Source of the DNA: an uncultured Lachnobacterium sp.
GTDB taxonomy: Bacteria; Bacillota; Clostridia; Lachnospirales; Lachnospiraceae
Direction: 5' to 3'
Assembly: GCA_937889225.1 (NCBI GenBank)
Contig: CALAST010000085.1
Coordinates: forward strand, 1 to 52,845
DNA length: 52,845 nucleotides
The notes under the pieces were generated by a model. It did not search any database and had not been told where the DNA came from. It saw only the letters and a program-made list of their open reading frames with translations. Position 1 is the first letter of the stretch; each line of letters starts with the position of its first letter. Both the position numbers and the translations under genes were made by a program. Positions 43,042 to 51,066 of this stretch are shown here, in pieces.

Positions 43042-43797
43042 ATGAAATATATTTTATGTGAAGATTCAGGTTCGGGATATAGCTTTTTTAGATATATGGT
43101 ACAAAGTTTATGCTCATCTAAATATGAATGTGAAGTTATCACCACAAATGGCAATTCTGGTTATGAAGAATGTTTAGAAAATTTAATAGAAAAATTAGAG
43201 TCCAAGGATACGTTAATATTGGCTTTTGATAGTGTCGAAGTTACAGAACATTTTAATCCAAGAAATATTATCAATTCCGCTAAATATTTTTGTAAGCAAA
43301 AGAATGTATCATTATATTATACGATTTATTATTGTTTTGAAGAATTATTTTTATCTTATAGATATTTAGAAGAAATGTTTGATAAAAGTAGTTATAATGC
43401 GGAAGATAAAGAAGTTTGGTTAAGAATATTACAGTATATTTGTGAATGTATACATAAAAATGAGGAATATTATGTTAGCCAAAATGAATTAGTAGATTAT
43501 GTAAAAGAAAATATAAAAAAGGCACAAAAAACCAAAGAAAAATTTACAAAAGCTGTATTAACTCACGTATCGGGAAGTATCATGGGAGATTTTAAAGTAT
43601 ATGACGGAAAATTGGGAAAATGTTGGGTAATATCTTGTAATGATGTAAAGATAAAAAATAAATGCTACAGATGTATGCAATGTAATTCAAGGTTTAAAAA
43701 CAAACTAGGGAAAGAAAAAATAATGGAATTGGAATTAAATGCAATACCAATTTTGTCTGTACCATGTTCAAAGGTTTTATCTGATAATAATCAATAA
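43042..43797 (+). CDS. RloB/TOPRIM-like protein, gene 3 of the cassette
   Basis: The 251-residue protein has the motif set of RloB-like TOPRIM proteins. An N-terminal strand with YILCEDSGSGYSFFRYM carries the glutamate (E6), then DTLILAFDSVE (D near 62) with NPRNIINSAKYF, then SLYYTIYYCFEELFLSYRYL, which parallels the RloB NPCFEYWLLLH block. Near the C-terminus a CYRCMQC cluster (about residues 211-217) may bind metal. In known systems RloB-type proteins act as nucleases paired with an ATPase. Here the ATPase partner would be the small P-loop protein just upstream. The function is inferred; the family call is moderate. Confidence 0.55.
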   Translation: MKYILCEDSGSGYSFFRYMVQSLCSSKYECEVITTNGNSGYEECLENLIEKLESKDTLILAFDSVEVTEHFNPRNIINSAKYFCKQKNVSLYYTIYYCFEELFLSYRYLEEMFDKSSYNAEDKEVWLRILQYICECIHKNEEYYVSQNELVDYVKENIKKAQKTKEKFTKAVLTHVSGSIMGDFKVYDGKLGKCWVISCNDVKIKNKCYRCMQCNSRFKNKLGKEKIMELELNAIPILSVPCSKVLSDNNQ

Positions 43798-43821
43798 TTT
43801 TTATAATAGTTCTTAACAAGG

Positions 43822-43856
43822 CACACATGGATTAGAAATACTTCATGTGTGTTTTT
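43822..43856 (+). terminator. Repeated terminator, copy T3
   Basis: CACACATGGA (43822-43831) pairs with TTCATGTGTG (43842-43851), with one G-T pair, and five T follow. It ends the three-gene cassette. Confidence 0.8.
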
Positions 43857-43910
43857 GTTTTTTTGTACAGATGCAATAAAAAAAAGAATGATTTTTAGAC
43901 AATATGTACA

Positions 43911-43942
43911 TTGACCAAAAAATGCGGGGGGGGGGGTATAAT
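43911..43942 (+). promoter_or_regulatory. Promoter with an 11-G tract between -35 and -10 (candidate phase-variable switch)
   Basis: TTGACC (43911-43916) and a perfect TATAAT (43937-43942) are separated by 20 bases, the last 11 of which are an uninterrupted G run (43926-43936). With 8 G the spacer would be the ideal 17. Slipped-strand changes of the run would thus tune or switch transcription of the surface protein gene at 44075, as known for poly-G promoters of some surface-antigen genes in Neisseria. The tract length in the population cannot be judged from one sequence. Confidence 0.7.
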
Positions 43943-43993
43943 CTGAATGATGGATATTATTTTAACACAATCAAGTGAGGTTTGTAGTCAGCT

Positions 43994-44036
43994 GGTTAAG
44001 AGTAACTAGTAATAGCGGATTGCGAATATTCGCTTG
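43994..44036 (+). repeat. Dispersed repeat, copy 6 (hairpin 2 and spacer part)
   Basis: GGTTAAGAGTAACTAGTAATAGCGGA leads into TTGCGAATATTCGCTTG; it is aligned with the spacer and hairpin 2 of the other copies, whereas hairpin 1 is not evident. It lies in the 5' leader of the surface protein mRNA, between the poly-G promoter and the ribosome site. Confidence 0.65.
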
Positions 44037-44074
44037 AAAGAAGAAAATATATCTAAATTGAGAGGAGGAACAAC

Positions 44075-46060
44075 ATGATAAAGAAAAACAAAATGAAACA
44101 ACAAATGGTCAAGCGAATTTCTGCATTAATGTTGAACGCAACATTATGTGTATCCGCTTGTCCAAACGTAGCAACCGGACAGGAGTTGACAGAAACAGAA
44201 ACGACACAGCAAGAGGGAACAAAAAGTCCATCTATAGACAATTCCGTAGAGGAAACAACATCTGCAAAATTAAAAGGGCTTCAGATTCTTTTAAATGGGA
44301 CAACAATTACAAGTGGTAGGATAGATGTAAAAAAGGGCGATACGGTTACGGTACGTGCTGAGATAGAAAATGAAGATAATGTAAAATCTGCTTTTCTTAG
44401 TGTAGGGGCTGAGGAATTAATAATAGATTTAACTAAGGGCGAACATGGTTATTTTGAAGGAACAGCAGTATGTGAAGAAGATTTGGGAAACAATAGTATG
44501 TTGTTTTATTTAAATTATACGATATATGGTTCAACAAAATCACTTACTGAATATTATAAAGAAATAGGAACAGACCAAGAAGAAAATACAGAGGATAATA
44601 AAGACCAAAACACTGAAAATAATACACAAGACAAAACCGAAACATCCGAAATCAAAGTCAAAGATATTCAGGTTTCTAACAAAGAAGTTGTGATAAGTGA
44701 TAATACACTTACAAATAGTAATAATACAGATGGTGCATGTATTACTATTACAATTTCATTAGAGGGTAAATTAGAAAAAAAGAAACCGCTAGAAGTTACT
44801 TATGGTACTTCTGATTTCACAATAACAGAAGAAATTTATAACGGAATATCTACAAATACATTTGTTATTAGTATTGATATAAGTTACAGGAATTTAGATG
44901 ATAATGAGTATGACCCTTATAAAACAGGTACTTATGAAATTAAATCTTTAAAAATAGACGGAAAAGAACTTGCCTATAATGGCGATAAGACCTTATTTAC
45001 ATTGAAAGATAACAGAACGGATAAGACAGCCCCTGTTGTAAATGCAATGCAAGTGTATGTAAATGATAAATTACAAACAGGAACGACATTTACTGTAAAA
45101 AAAGGTGATATTGTTAAAGCTTATCTAGATGTAACAGATGAGAATCAGGTAGCAGGTGGCTATGTTACTTTGACCGGAACTTCAGAAGGCAACAAGTATT
45201 TGCACGAAGTAATTAATGTAAAACCATCTGAATATGACTTAGAAGGTCAAATTGAAATTAAAGATGATTATGAAAACATGGAATATACTATTTCTCAGGT
45301 TGAATGTTGGGATTTAAATAATAATTGGGCTAATTATTATAAAGCTGAAGATATTGAATCTTTCTATAAAGAAGTAAAAGTAGAAAATGCCGGTGTAGTA
45401 AAAAATGATACCGCATTAAAAGATGTAGTAGCGAAGTTAGACGAACTTATCAAATTAGAAGGTGCATTAGATGAATATATGATTCCTCATATAGAACAGG
45501 CGAAAAAAGAGGGAAAAGAAATTACCGCAGACATTTCTTTAGCAACCATACCTGAAAAATCCATTGACAGTAAAGTAAAAGAAGGTGTACAAGCGAAAGC
45601 AAAAGAAGCTCTTGGTGAAGATGTAAAAGTAGCATATCTTGATATTTCCTTAAATTTATTAGCAGATGGATTTAACATAGGAAATGTAAATAAATTAGTA
45701 GAACCGATTGGTATTACCATAAAACTTCCGGAAAATTTAAAAGGAAATTACGATTATAAAGTGATTCGTTACCATGAAAATGCAGATGGAACAACGGATA
45801 TAGCTGTTCTTGATGCTGTAAAAAATGCAGATGGAACTATCACATTCAAAACAGACCGTTTTTCTACTTATGCAATTGCATATAGTGCAAGTGAAGAAAC
45901 CGGAAATAACAACCAAAGCGGAAACGAAAATGGAACCGGAACTGGAACAGGAAACAATTCTCCAGTTACAGGACAGACAGGAATGTTAGCACTTTATTTT
46001 GCAGTAGTAGTTTCCGGACTTGGAATTTTTGCAGTATCAAAAAAACGTGTACAGAAATAA
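44075..46060 (+). CDS. Sortase-type cell-surface protein 2, behind the poly-G promoter
   Basis: The 661-residue protein is a paralogue of surface protein 1. It has a signal peptide (about 1-36; IKKNKMKQQMVKRISALML then NATLCVSACP), an N-terminal beta-domain, a polar NTQDKTET linker, further beta-domains, and a C-terminal domain almost identical to that of protein 1 (KNADGTITFKTDRFSTYAI). It ends with SPVTGQ, a hydrophobic helix and KKRVQK, again xPxTG-like. Unlike protein 1 it has no leucine-rich repeats or calcium-loop segment. It is transcribed from a promoter with an 11-G spacer tract, so expression is predicted to vary between cells. GAGAGGAGGA precedes ATG 44075. Confidence 0.8.
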   Translation: MIKKNKMKQQMVKRISALMLNATLCVSACPNVATGQELTETETTQQEGTKSPSIDNSVEETTSAKLKGLQILLNGTTITSGRIDVKKGDTVTVRAEIENEDNVKSAFLSVGAEELIIDLTKGEHGYFEGTAVCEEDLGNNSMLFYLNYTIYGSTKSLTEYYKEIGTDQEENTEDNKDQNTENNTQDKTETSEIKVKDIQVSNKEVVISDNTLTNSNNTDGACITITISLEGKLEKKKPLEVTYGTSDFTITEEIYNGISTNTFVISIDISYRNLDDNEYDPYKTGTYEIKSLKIDGKELAYNGDKTLFTLKDNRTDKTAPVVNAMQVYVNDKLQTGTTFTVKKGDIVKAYLDVTDENQVAGGYVTLTGTSEGNKYLHEVINVKPSEYDLEGQIEIKDDYENMEYTISQVECWDLNNNWANYYKAEDIESFYKEVKVENAGVVKNDTALKDVVAKLDELIKLEGALDEYMIPHIEQAKKEGKEITADISLATIPEKSIDSKVKEGVQAKAKEALGEDVKVAYLDISLNLLADGFNIGNVNKLVEPIGITIKLPENLKGNYDYKVIRYHENADGTTDIAVLDAVKNADGTITFKTDRFSTYAIAYSASEETGNNNQSGNENGTGTGTGNNSPVTGQTGMLALYFAVVVSGLGIFAVSKKRVQK

Positions 46061-46147
46061 GGAAGAACCTATACAATAAAGTATGAAATATGGAAAGAAA
46101 ACGTAACAAATGCAGAGTGTGAAGATTCGTTTTCTATAAAGCAGAAA

Positions 46148-46183
46148 CACACATGGATTAGTCATAGTCCATGTGTGTTTTTT
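46148..46183 (+). terminator. Repeated terminator, copy T4
   Basis: CACACATGGA (46148-46157) pairs with TCCATGTGTG (46168-46177), and six T follow. It ends the surface protein 2 gene. The rest of the 46061-46372 gap is AT-rich with no gene seen. Confidence 0.9.
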
Positions 46184-46372
46184 ATAGTAAGTAAATGTGA
46201 TTCTTATACAGATAGTGTAAATCTTAAATTTTATCTTAGTGATTTGGGGTGTTTTTTTGCATTTGGCTTATAACTATGTTACTATAAAATAAATGCAAAT
46301 TTTGATGAAAAACAATTTTTTTTATTATAATTGAGCAAATACTGAAATTGAACGAAAAAGAGGAAATTTAAT

Positions 46373-47302
46373 ATGGAGAAAAAAGATATAAAAAAAGAGA
46401 ATGCGAAAAAGAAACTGTTATATAAATATCTTGCAGCAGGAATTGCGATAATTTTGGTTATAGGGATAGCTGTCGGCACGTATCTTTCTAATACAAAAGC
46501 AGATAACAGAATCAATATCCTATGCATGGGCATTGATAAATTTGTAACCATGACAGAACGTCATCCTGATACCAACAGTATCGGACAAGCAGATGTCGTT
46601 TTTTTAGTTTCCATTGACACGAAAAAAGAAGAAATGGATATCATTGCCATTCCAAGAGATACCATTGTAACGGTTGAAAAATATAATTCCCGAATGGAAT
46701 ATATTGGCATAGAAGATTTGCAACTTTGCCTCCAATATGCCTATGCAGATGGAACAACAAACAGTTGTGAATTAACACAAAAAAGAGTCAATGAAATTTT
46801 TGAAGGTGTTACGATTGATGCCTATGCTGCGATTAACTTTAGCGGAATTATGCAAATCAACGATGCTATCGGTGGCGTAGAAATTACCATGAAAGAAGAT
46901 TACACGGTACATAATCCCAAATTTGTAAAAGGAGCAACACTTTTATTAAAAGGAACCGACGCACTAGACTTTGTGCAAAAAAGAGATATTACGGTTGCAC
47001 ATACTGCCTATACAAGAATTGACCGCCAAAAACAATATCTAAATGAATTTGTAAAAAAAGCCAAAACAGTCGTAAAGGAAAATCCAACTGTCATTTCTGA
47101 TTTATATAGTGCTTTAAAAGAGAATATGGTAACTAATTTAGAAGTAACCCAAGTTGTGGATATTGTAAAGACAGCCATAAACTGTCCTTTCGAAACTATC
47201 AATTTCCATAAAATAGAAGGGGAAATTATCAATGATGGGACATATGAATGTTTTTATCCAGATGAAAGGCATATTAAGAAATTAACACGATTGCTGAAAT
47301 AA
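46373..47302 (+). CDS. LytR-CpsA-Psr (LCP) family cell-wall polymer ligase
   Basis: The 309-residue protein has a basic cytosolic start, one membrane helix (about 20-38, YLAAGIAIILVIGIAVGTYL) and an extracellular LCP domain. Family markers are NILCMGID, GQADVVFLVSIDTKKEEMDIIAIPRDTIV (the DxxSLxSIPRDT region, broken here by text), FSGIMQINDAIGGVEI and a late RIDRQKQYLNEFVKKA. LCP proteins attach secondary wall polymers such as teichoic acids or capsule to peptidoglycan. It sits between two sortase-type surface protein genes and the chemoreceptor, in a region of envelope genes. It ends with a repeated terminator. It is shorter than LCP proteins with accessory C-terminal domains. Confidence 0.9.
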   Translation: MEKKDIKKENAKKKLLYKYLAAGIAIILVIGIAVGTYLSNTKADNRINILCMGIDKFVTMTERHPDTNSIGQADVVFLVSIDTKKEEMDIIAIPRDTIVTVEKYNSRMEYIGIEDLQLCLQYAYADGTTNSCELTQKRVNEIFEGVTIDAYAAINFSGIMQINDAIGGVEITMKEDYTVHNPKFVKGATLLLKGTDALDFVQKRDITVAHTAYTRIDRQKQYLNEFVKKAKTVVKENPTVISDLYSALKENMVTNLEVTQVVDIVKTAINCPFETINFHKIEGEIINDGTYECFYPDERHIKKLTRLLK

Positions 47303-47317
47303 ATATAGAAGATTTAT

Positions 47318-47350
47318 CACACATGGATTAGAAATCGTTCATGTGTGTTT
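47318..47350 (+). terminator. Repeated terminator, copy T5
   Basis: CACACATGGA (47318-47327) pairs with TTCATGTGTG (47338-47347), with one G-T pair, and TTTTA follows. It ends the LCP gene. Confidence 0.8.
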
Positions 47351-47426
47351 TATATTTGATTTACTCATTTTTGTGGTTGGTATAGGTCTTTATAGTGATT
47401 TTATATTATCAATTTTTTACTTTTAA

Positions 47427-47455
47427 TTGCAGATATTGTTGTAATATAGTATAAT
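47427..47455 (+). promoter_or_regulatory. Promoter of the chemoreceptor gene
   Basis: TTGCAG (47427-47432) and a perfect TATAAT (47450-47455) are spaced by 17 bases, about 90 bases before the gene. Confidence 0.65.
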
Positions 47456-47544
47456 TAGTACGAAATTTGAGTGAGAATTTTTGGTAATTTTATATAAAAA
47501 ACCGAAAATTTTTAAACCGTCATTAAATTAAAGGGGGGATTTTT

Positions 47545-49590
47545 ATGAAAATAAAAGATAATGCGGTTACTTCTCGTCAAACGATACGTTCTAAAGTCAT
47601 CAAAATGGCAATCTCAATTGCGATGATTCCGTTGATAATAACTTGTATGATTAGTGCCTTTTTTTCTTTTACAAACGGAAAAGAAACGGCATATGAGCAA
47701 TTAGAAAGTCGTACGGATAGCGTAATGCAACAAGTGCGTGCATATGTGCAACAAGGATATTCGGTAATGGAAAGTTTAGCATGTGGAACCGATATTCGTT
47801 CTTTAGACCCGACTTTGCAAAAGAATATATTAATGGAAACGATTGAAAATAATCCGGCCTTTATTTTGTTATATCAACAGGATACAAATGGTAACCAAAC
47901 AGCTCGTACGTCAGGAGAATTAGGAAACCGTGCAGACCGTTGGTGGTTTATTCAGGAAATGCAAACCAAAAAACCGTTTGTTTCCAAATCATATTATACA
48001 CTCAGCACAAATGAAGCCGTAACTTCTATTGTATTTCCGGTTTTTGGGGAACAGGAACAATTAACCGGTATTTTAGCGGCAGACTTTAGTCTGTCAAAAC
48101 TTCAGGAAATTATTGAACATTATAATACGGAGGAAATGTATACGATTGTAATTGATGGAGAAGGAAATGTGATTGCACATACCGATACCACGCAAGTACA
48201 GGAAATTTACAATTATAAAAATTCCACAAAATCCGTAATGCAAAATGATACCACAACAGAAGTTCCGATTTCATTACCGGATGGATTACAGGAATTAGCG
48301 AATGATTTGTTAAACGGTTCTTCCGGTACAGCAGAATTAAAAAATATGCAGGGAAAAAATGCAATTTACAGCTATATGCCGGTAGAAATTCCGGGGGATT
48401 CGGATTCATGGGGTGTGATTACGGTAGAATTAAAATCTTCCGTTTATGCAAGTACCTATAAATTAGTGGGAGCAATATGTATACTAACAGTTATTATGAT
48501 TGGGGTAGTCATTATATCCTCTATTACATTTGCAAAAACACTGACAGAACCGCTTCATATATTGGCAGAGGTTGCAGATAAAATTGCACAAGGAGATTTG
48601 AGTGTAGAAATAAGTACGCATACGAATGACGAAATAGGAGATGTATCAGAAGCATTAGGTAAGACGGTAGAGCGACTGAAAGAATATATCAATTATATTG
48701 ATGAAATTGCTCAAGTTTTATCACAGATTGCAAATGGAAAATTGAAAATTGATTTACAATATGCATATGTTGGAGAATTTGAAAAAGTAAAAGATGCGTT
48801 ATATCATATTTCAGAAGAAATGATAGTGATTATGCAAAATATTACGGATAGTTCCGAGCAGGTATCTTCAGGTTCCGATGACCTTGCAAGAGCTGCACAA
48901 GGATTAGCAGAAGAAGCAGAACATCAATCCATGGCGGTAGAACGATTGGTGGAAACGACAATTAGCGTGGCAAAACAAGTAGAAGAAAACAAAAATGAAT
49001 CCGAACAATCTGCTGAAAATGTAAAATCCGTTACACAAATGATGGAAGACAGTCAGATTTTAATGAAACAAATGAGAAGTGCAATGGATAAGATTTATGA
49101 AACATCTCAGCAGGTAGTAGGTATTATCAAAGCAATCGAAGATATTGCGTCACAGACCAACTTATTATCTTTGAATGCATCCATAGAAGCGGCTCGTGCC
49201 GGGGAAGTTGGCAGAGGTTTTGCAGTTGTTGCCGGAGAAATCGGCAATTTAGCAAATGAAAGTGCTCGTGCAGTAAATACCACACGAGAACTCATTACAG
49301 TATCATTAAATGAAATCGAAAAAGGAAACGCACTAGCAACGGATGTATTGGAATCATTAAGTAAAGCAGTCCATGAAATGGAAAATGTCAATGTAACAAT
49401 TCAGCATAGTGCTAAAAATGCGGTTGCTCAAATGCAAAGTGTAAACCAAATTAAAGATGGCGTGGAAGAAATTTCACAAGGAATCCAAGACAACTCCGCA
49501 ATGGCAGAAGAAACATCTGCAACAAGCGAAGAACTTGCCGCACAATCGGTTGTTTTAAATGATTTAGTTCAGAAATTTACATTAAATTAA
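47545..49590 (+). CDS. Methyl-accepting chemotaxis protein
   Basis: The 681-residue protein has a membrane helix (about 24-48), an extracellular dCache-like sensor (about 50-305; RADRWWFIQEMQTKKPFV is the Cache core), a second helix (about 312-333), a HAMP domain (about 332-385), a second HAMP-like stretch (about 395-435) and the long cytoplasmic coiled coil with the kinase-binding tip QTNLLSLNASIEAARAGE at residues 537-554, then VGRGFAVVAGEIGNLA. The tip motif is canonical. No obvious CheR-tether pentapeptide is seen at the C-terminus. Ligand is unknown; dCache sensors bind amino acids or other small molecules. GGGGGG before ATG 47545 is a strong ribosome site. Confidence 0.95.
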   Translation: MKIKDNAVTSRQTIRSKVIKMAISIAMIPLIITCMISAFFSFTNGKETAYEQLESRTDSVMQQVRAYVQQGYSVMESLACGTDIRSLDPTLQKNILMETIENNPAFILLYQQDTNGNQTARTSGELGNRADRWWFIQEMQTKKPFVSKSYYTLSTNEAVTSIVFPVFGEQEQLTGILAADFSLSKLQEIIEHYNTEEMYTIVIDGEGNVIAHTDTTQVQEIYNYKNSTKSVMQNDTTTEVPISLPDGLQELANDLLNGSSGTAELKNMQGKNAIYSYMPVEIPGDSDSWGVITVELKSSVYASTYKLVGAICILTVIMIGVVIISSITFAKTLTEPLHILAEVADKIAQGDLSVEISTHTNDEIGDVSEALGKTVERLKEYINYIDEIAQVLSQIANGKLKIDLQYAYVGEFEKVKDALYHISEEMIVIMQNITDSSEQVSSGSDDLARAAQGLAEEAEHQSMAVERLVETTISVAKQVEENKNESEQSAENVKSVTQMMEDSQILMKQMRSAMDKIYETSQQVVGIIKAIEDIASQTNLLSLNASIEAARAGEVGRGFAVVAGEIGNLANESARAVNTTRELITVSLNEIEKGNALATDVLESLSKAVHEMENVNVTIQHSAKNAVAQMQSVNQIKDGVEEISQGIQDNSAMAEETSATSEELAAQSVVLNDLVQKFTLN

Positions 49591-49657
49591 TGTAAATCAG
49601 ATAAATAAAACTTTAAACTTTAACTAACGATTTATCCCATTTTTCCATCATAAAAAA

Positions 49658-49706
49658 TACCTTCCATATTTGATATCTTCGTTATATCATATGGAAGGTA
49701 AATTTT
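49658..49706. terminator. Bidirectional terminator between two convergent genes
   Basis: TACCTTCCATAT (49658-49669) pairs with ATATGGAAGGTA (49689-49700), a perfect 12-base stem. It is flanked by AATTTTTT on the plus side and by a T-run when read on the minus side, so it can end both the chemoreceptor and the methyltransferase transcripts. Confidence 0.85.
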
Positions 49707-49727
49707 TTAGTTTCTTGGCAGAGCTAA

Positions 49728-49780
49728 AACCGCAAAGCGGTTAGAGCCATAGCGAATGCGGATTGCGAATATCTGCGTTA
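49728..49780 (+). repeat. Dispersed two-hairpin repeat, copy 7
   Basis: AACCGC-AAA-GCGGTT (49728-49742) is hairpin 1, the same arm as in copy 1. It is followed by AGAGCCATAGCGA and then ATGCGGAT-TGCGAAT-ATCTGCGTT as hairpin 2, with one G-T pair. It lies between the bidirectional terminator and the stop codon of the minus-strand gene. Confidence 0.7.
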
Positions 49781-49792
49781 TTTTGCGTTCAA

Positions 49793-50653
49793 TTATCGCC
49801 CTTCAAATCGTCCACTTGCTCCGCAAGGAAGTACAAGTCCCGTCTCTGAAACAGGAAGTCCAATTTCATCTGCCAGAACCGTTCCTTCATATTTAGAAAG
49901 TGCAGTGGAAATCATATAATGGAGTACAGCAGGCTGTAATCCCGTTGTATACGAATTGACAAGGAAAAATAAAGGTTTGTCCGTAAGAAGTTGTGCACAA
50001 AGTTTAATTAAAGGATACACGGCTTCTTCAATTTTCCAAATTTCTCCTTTTGGACCTCTCCCATAAGAAGGCGGGTCCATAATAATCGCATCATAACGAT
50101 TTCCGCGACGAATTTCACGTTCCACAAATTTCACGCAATCATCCACAATCCAACGAATCGGTGCATCTCCAAGTCCGGAGGAAACTGCATTTTCTTTTGC
50201 CCATGTCACCATGCCTTTCGAAGCATCTACATGTGTTACACTTGCACCTGCTGCGGCAGCCGCTAAGGTCGCACCACCCGTATACGCAAATAAATTTAAA
50301 ACTTTCACAGGTCGATTTGCTTTTTTAATTTTTTCCGAAAACCAATCCCAATTTGTCGCCTGTTCCGGAAAGAGCCCCGTATGCTTAAAGCTAAACGGCT
50401 TTAAGTTAAAGGTTAAGCTCTTATAATGAATTTGCCATTGTTCCGGCAAATCAAAAAATTCCCATTCTCCACCACCTTTTTTACTTCTGTGGTAATGTCC
50501 ATTTAATTTTTTCCAATTTTTATTATTCTTTGGAGTGTCCCAAATGACCTGTGGGTCAGGACGAAGCAAAACAAATTTTCCCCAACGCTCTAATTTTTCT
50601 CCATCGGAGCAATCAATGACTTCATAATCTTTCCAACCATTTGCAATCCACAT
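49793..50653 (-). CDS. Class I SAM-dependent rRNA methyltransferase (RlmI-like)
   Basis: The 286-residue protein has an N-terminal substrate region (WIANGWKDYEVIDCSDGEKL), a linker to about residue 110 and a Rossmann-type methyltransferase domain with VKVLNLFAYTGGATLAAAAA (SAM-binding motif I, near 118-135), VTHVDASKGMVTWAKEN (motif II), IRWIVDDCVKFV and AIIMDPPSYGRG (motif IV, DPPSYG near 190). These are the features of 23S rRNA m5C1962-type methyltransferases (RlmI). It lacks the N-terminal PUA domain of full-length RlmI. It is a single gene on the minus strand, converging with the chemoreceptor gene. Confidence 0.85.
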   Translation of the reverse strand: MWIANGWKDYEVIDCSDGEKLERWGKFVLLRPDPQVIWDTPKNNKNWKKLNGHYHRSKKGGGEWEFFDLPEQWQIHYKSLTFNLKPFSFKHTGLFPEQATNWDWFSEKIKKANRPVKVLNLFAYTGGATLAAAAAGASVTHVDASKGMVTWAKENAVSSGLGDAPIRWIVDDCVKFVEREIRRGNRYDAIIMDPPSYGRGPKGEIWKIEEAVYPLIKLCAQLLTDKPLFFLVNSYTTGLQPAVLHYMISTALSKYEGTVLADEIGLPVSETGLVLPCGASGRFEGR

Positions 50654-51031
50654 AACGAATCCTTTCTATATATTAATGTAAATTAAGAAAAAGCACGGTT
50701 ATAATATATGATTAATTATTTTTGTAATTTTTAAATTTCTTTATTTCATATTCTGGATAGGATAAAAGTGCTTTATTCTAAAATATAATATATGGTTTTT
50801 AGAAAAATGTCTAATACTTTATATAATAAAGACAATAAAAGTTATGATAGGAAAGTAAACGGTGCTATTTGTTTTTTCTAATTATCTTTTAAAAAGAATG
50901 GGGGGTATTTCTAAAAAGAACTTATTACATTCTGTCTTTATAAGAAATGCCCTATAAAATCTAAATATTATTAAAAAAATTATAGAAAAATGCCGAAATT
51001 AAATTTGCACAAAAAAAAATAAAAAAAGTTG
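50654..51031. other. AT-rich intergenic region with no gene seen
   Basis: This 378-base gap between the divergent methyltransferase gene and the S10 operon contains no supported reading frame. AT-rich runs, scattered TATAAT-like boxes and a GGGGGG at about 50901-50906 are present. It probably holds the promoter of the minus-strand gene near its right end, but I could not fix one with confidence. Confidence 0.4.
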
Positions 51032-51060
51032 TTGCATTTGCTGAATTTATCGTGTATAAT
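51032..51060 (+). promoter_or_regulatory. Promoter of the S10 ribosomal operon
   Basis: A perfect TATAAT (51055-51060) is preceded after 17 bases by TTGCAT (51032-51037), with an A-rich tract upstream (51010-51028) like an UP element. Confidence 0.6.
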
Positions 51061-51066
51061 CATCAA

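Noticed and set aside
43926..43936. Poly-G run as a sequencing artefact only
   Set aside because: Its exact length cannot be verified here, but its placement between well-formed promoter boxes argues for a real tract; length error remains possible.
17268..49780. CRISPR array from the recurrent repeat
   Set aside because: Copies are thousands of bases apart, lie singly in intergenic DNA, vary in sequence and have internal hairpins; no cas gene is present.
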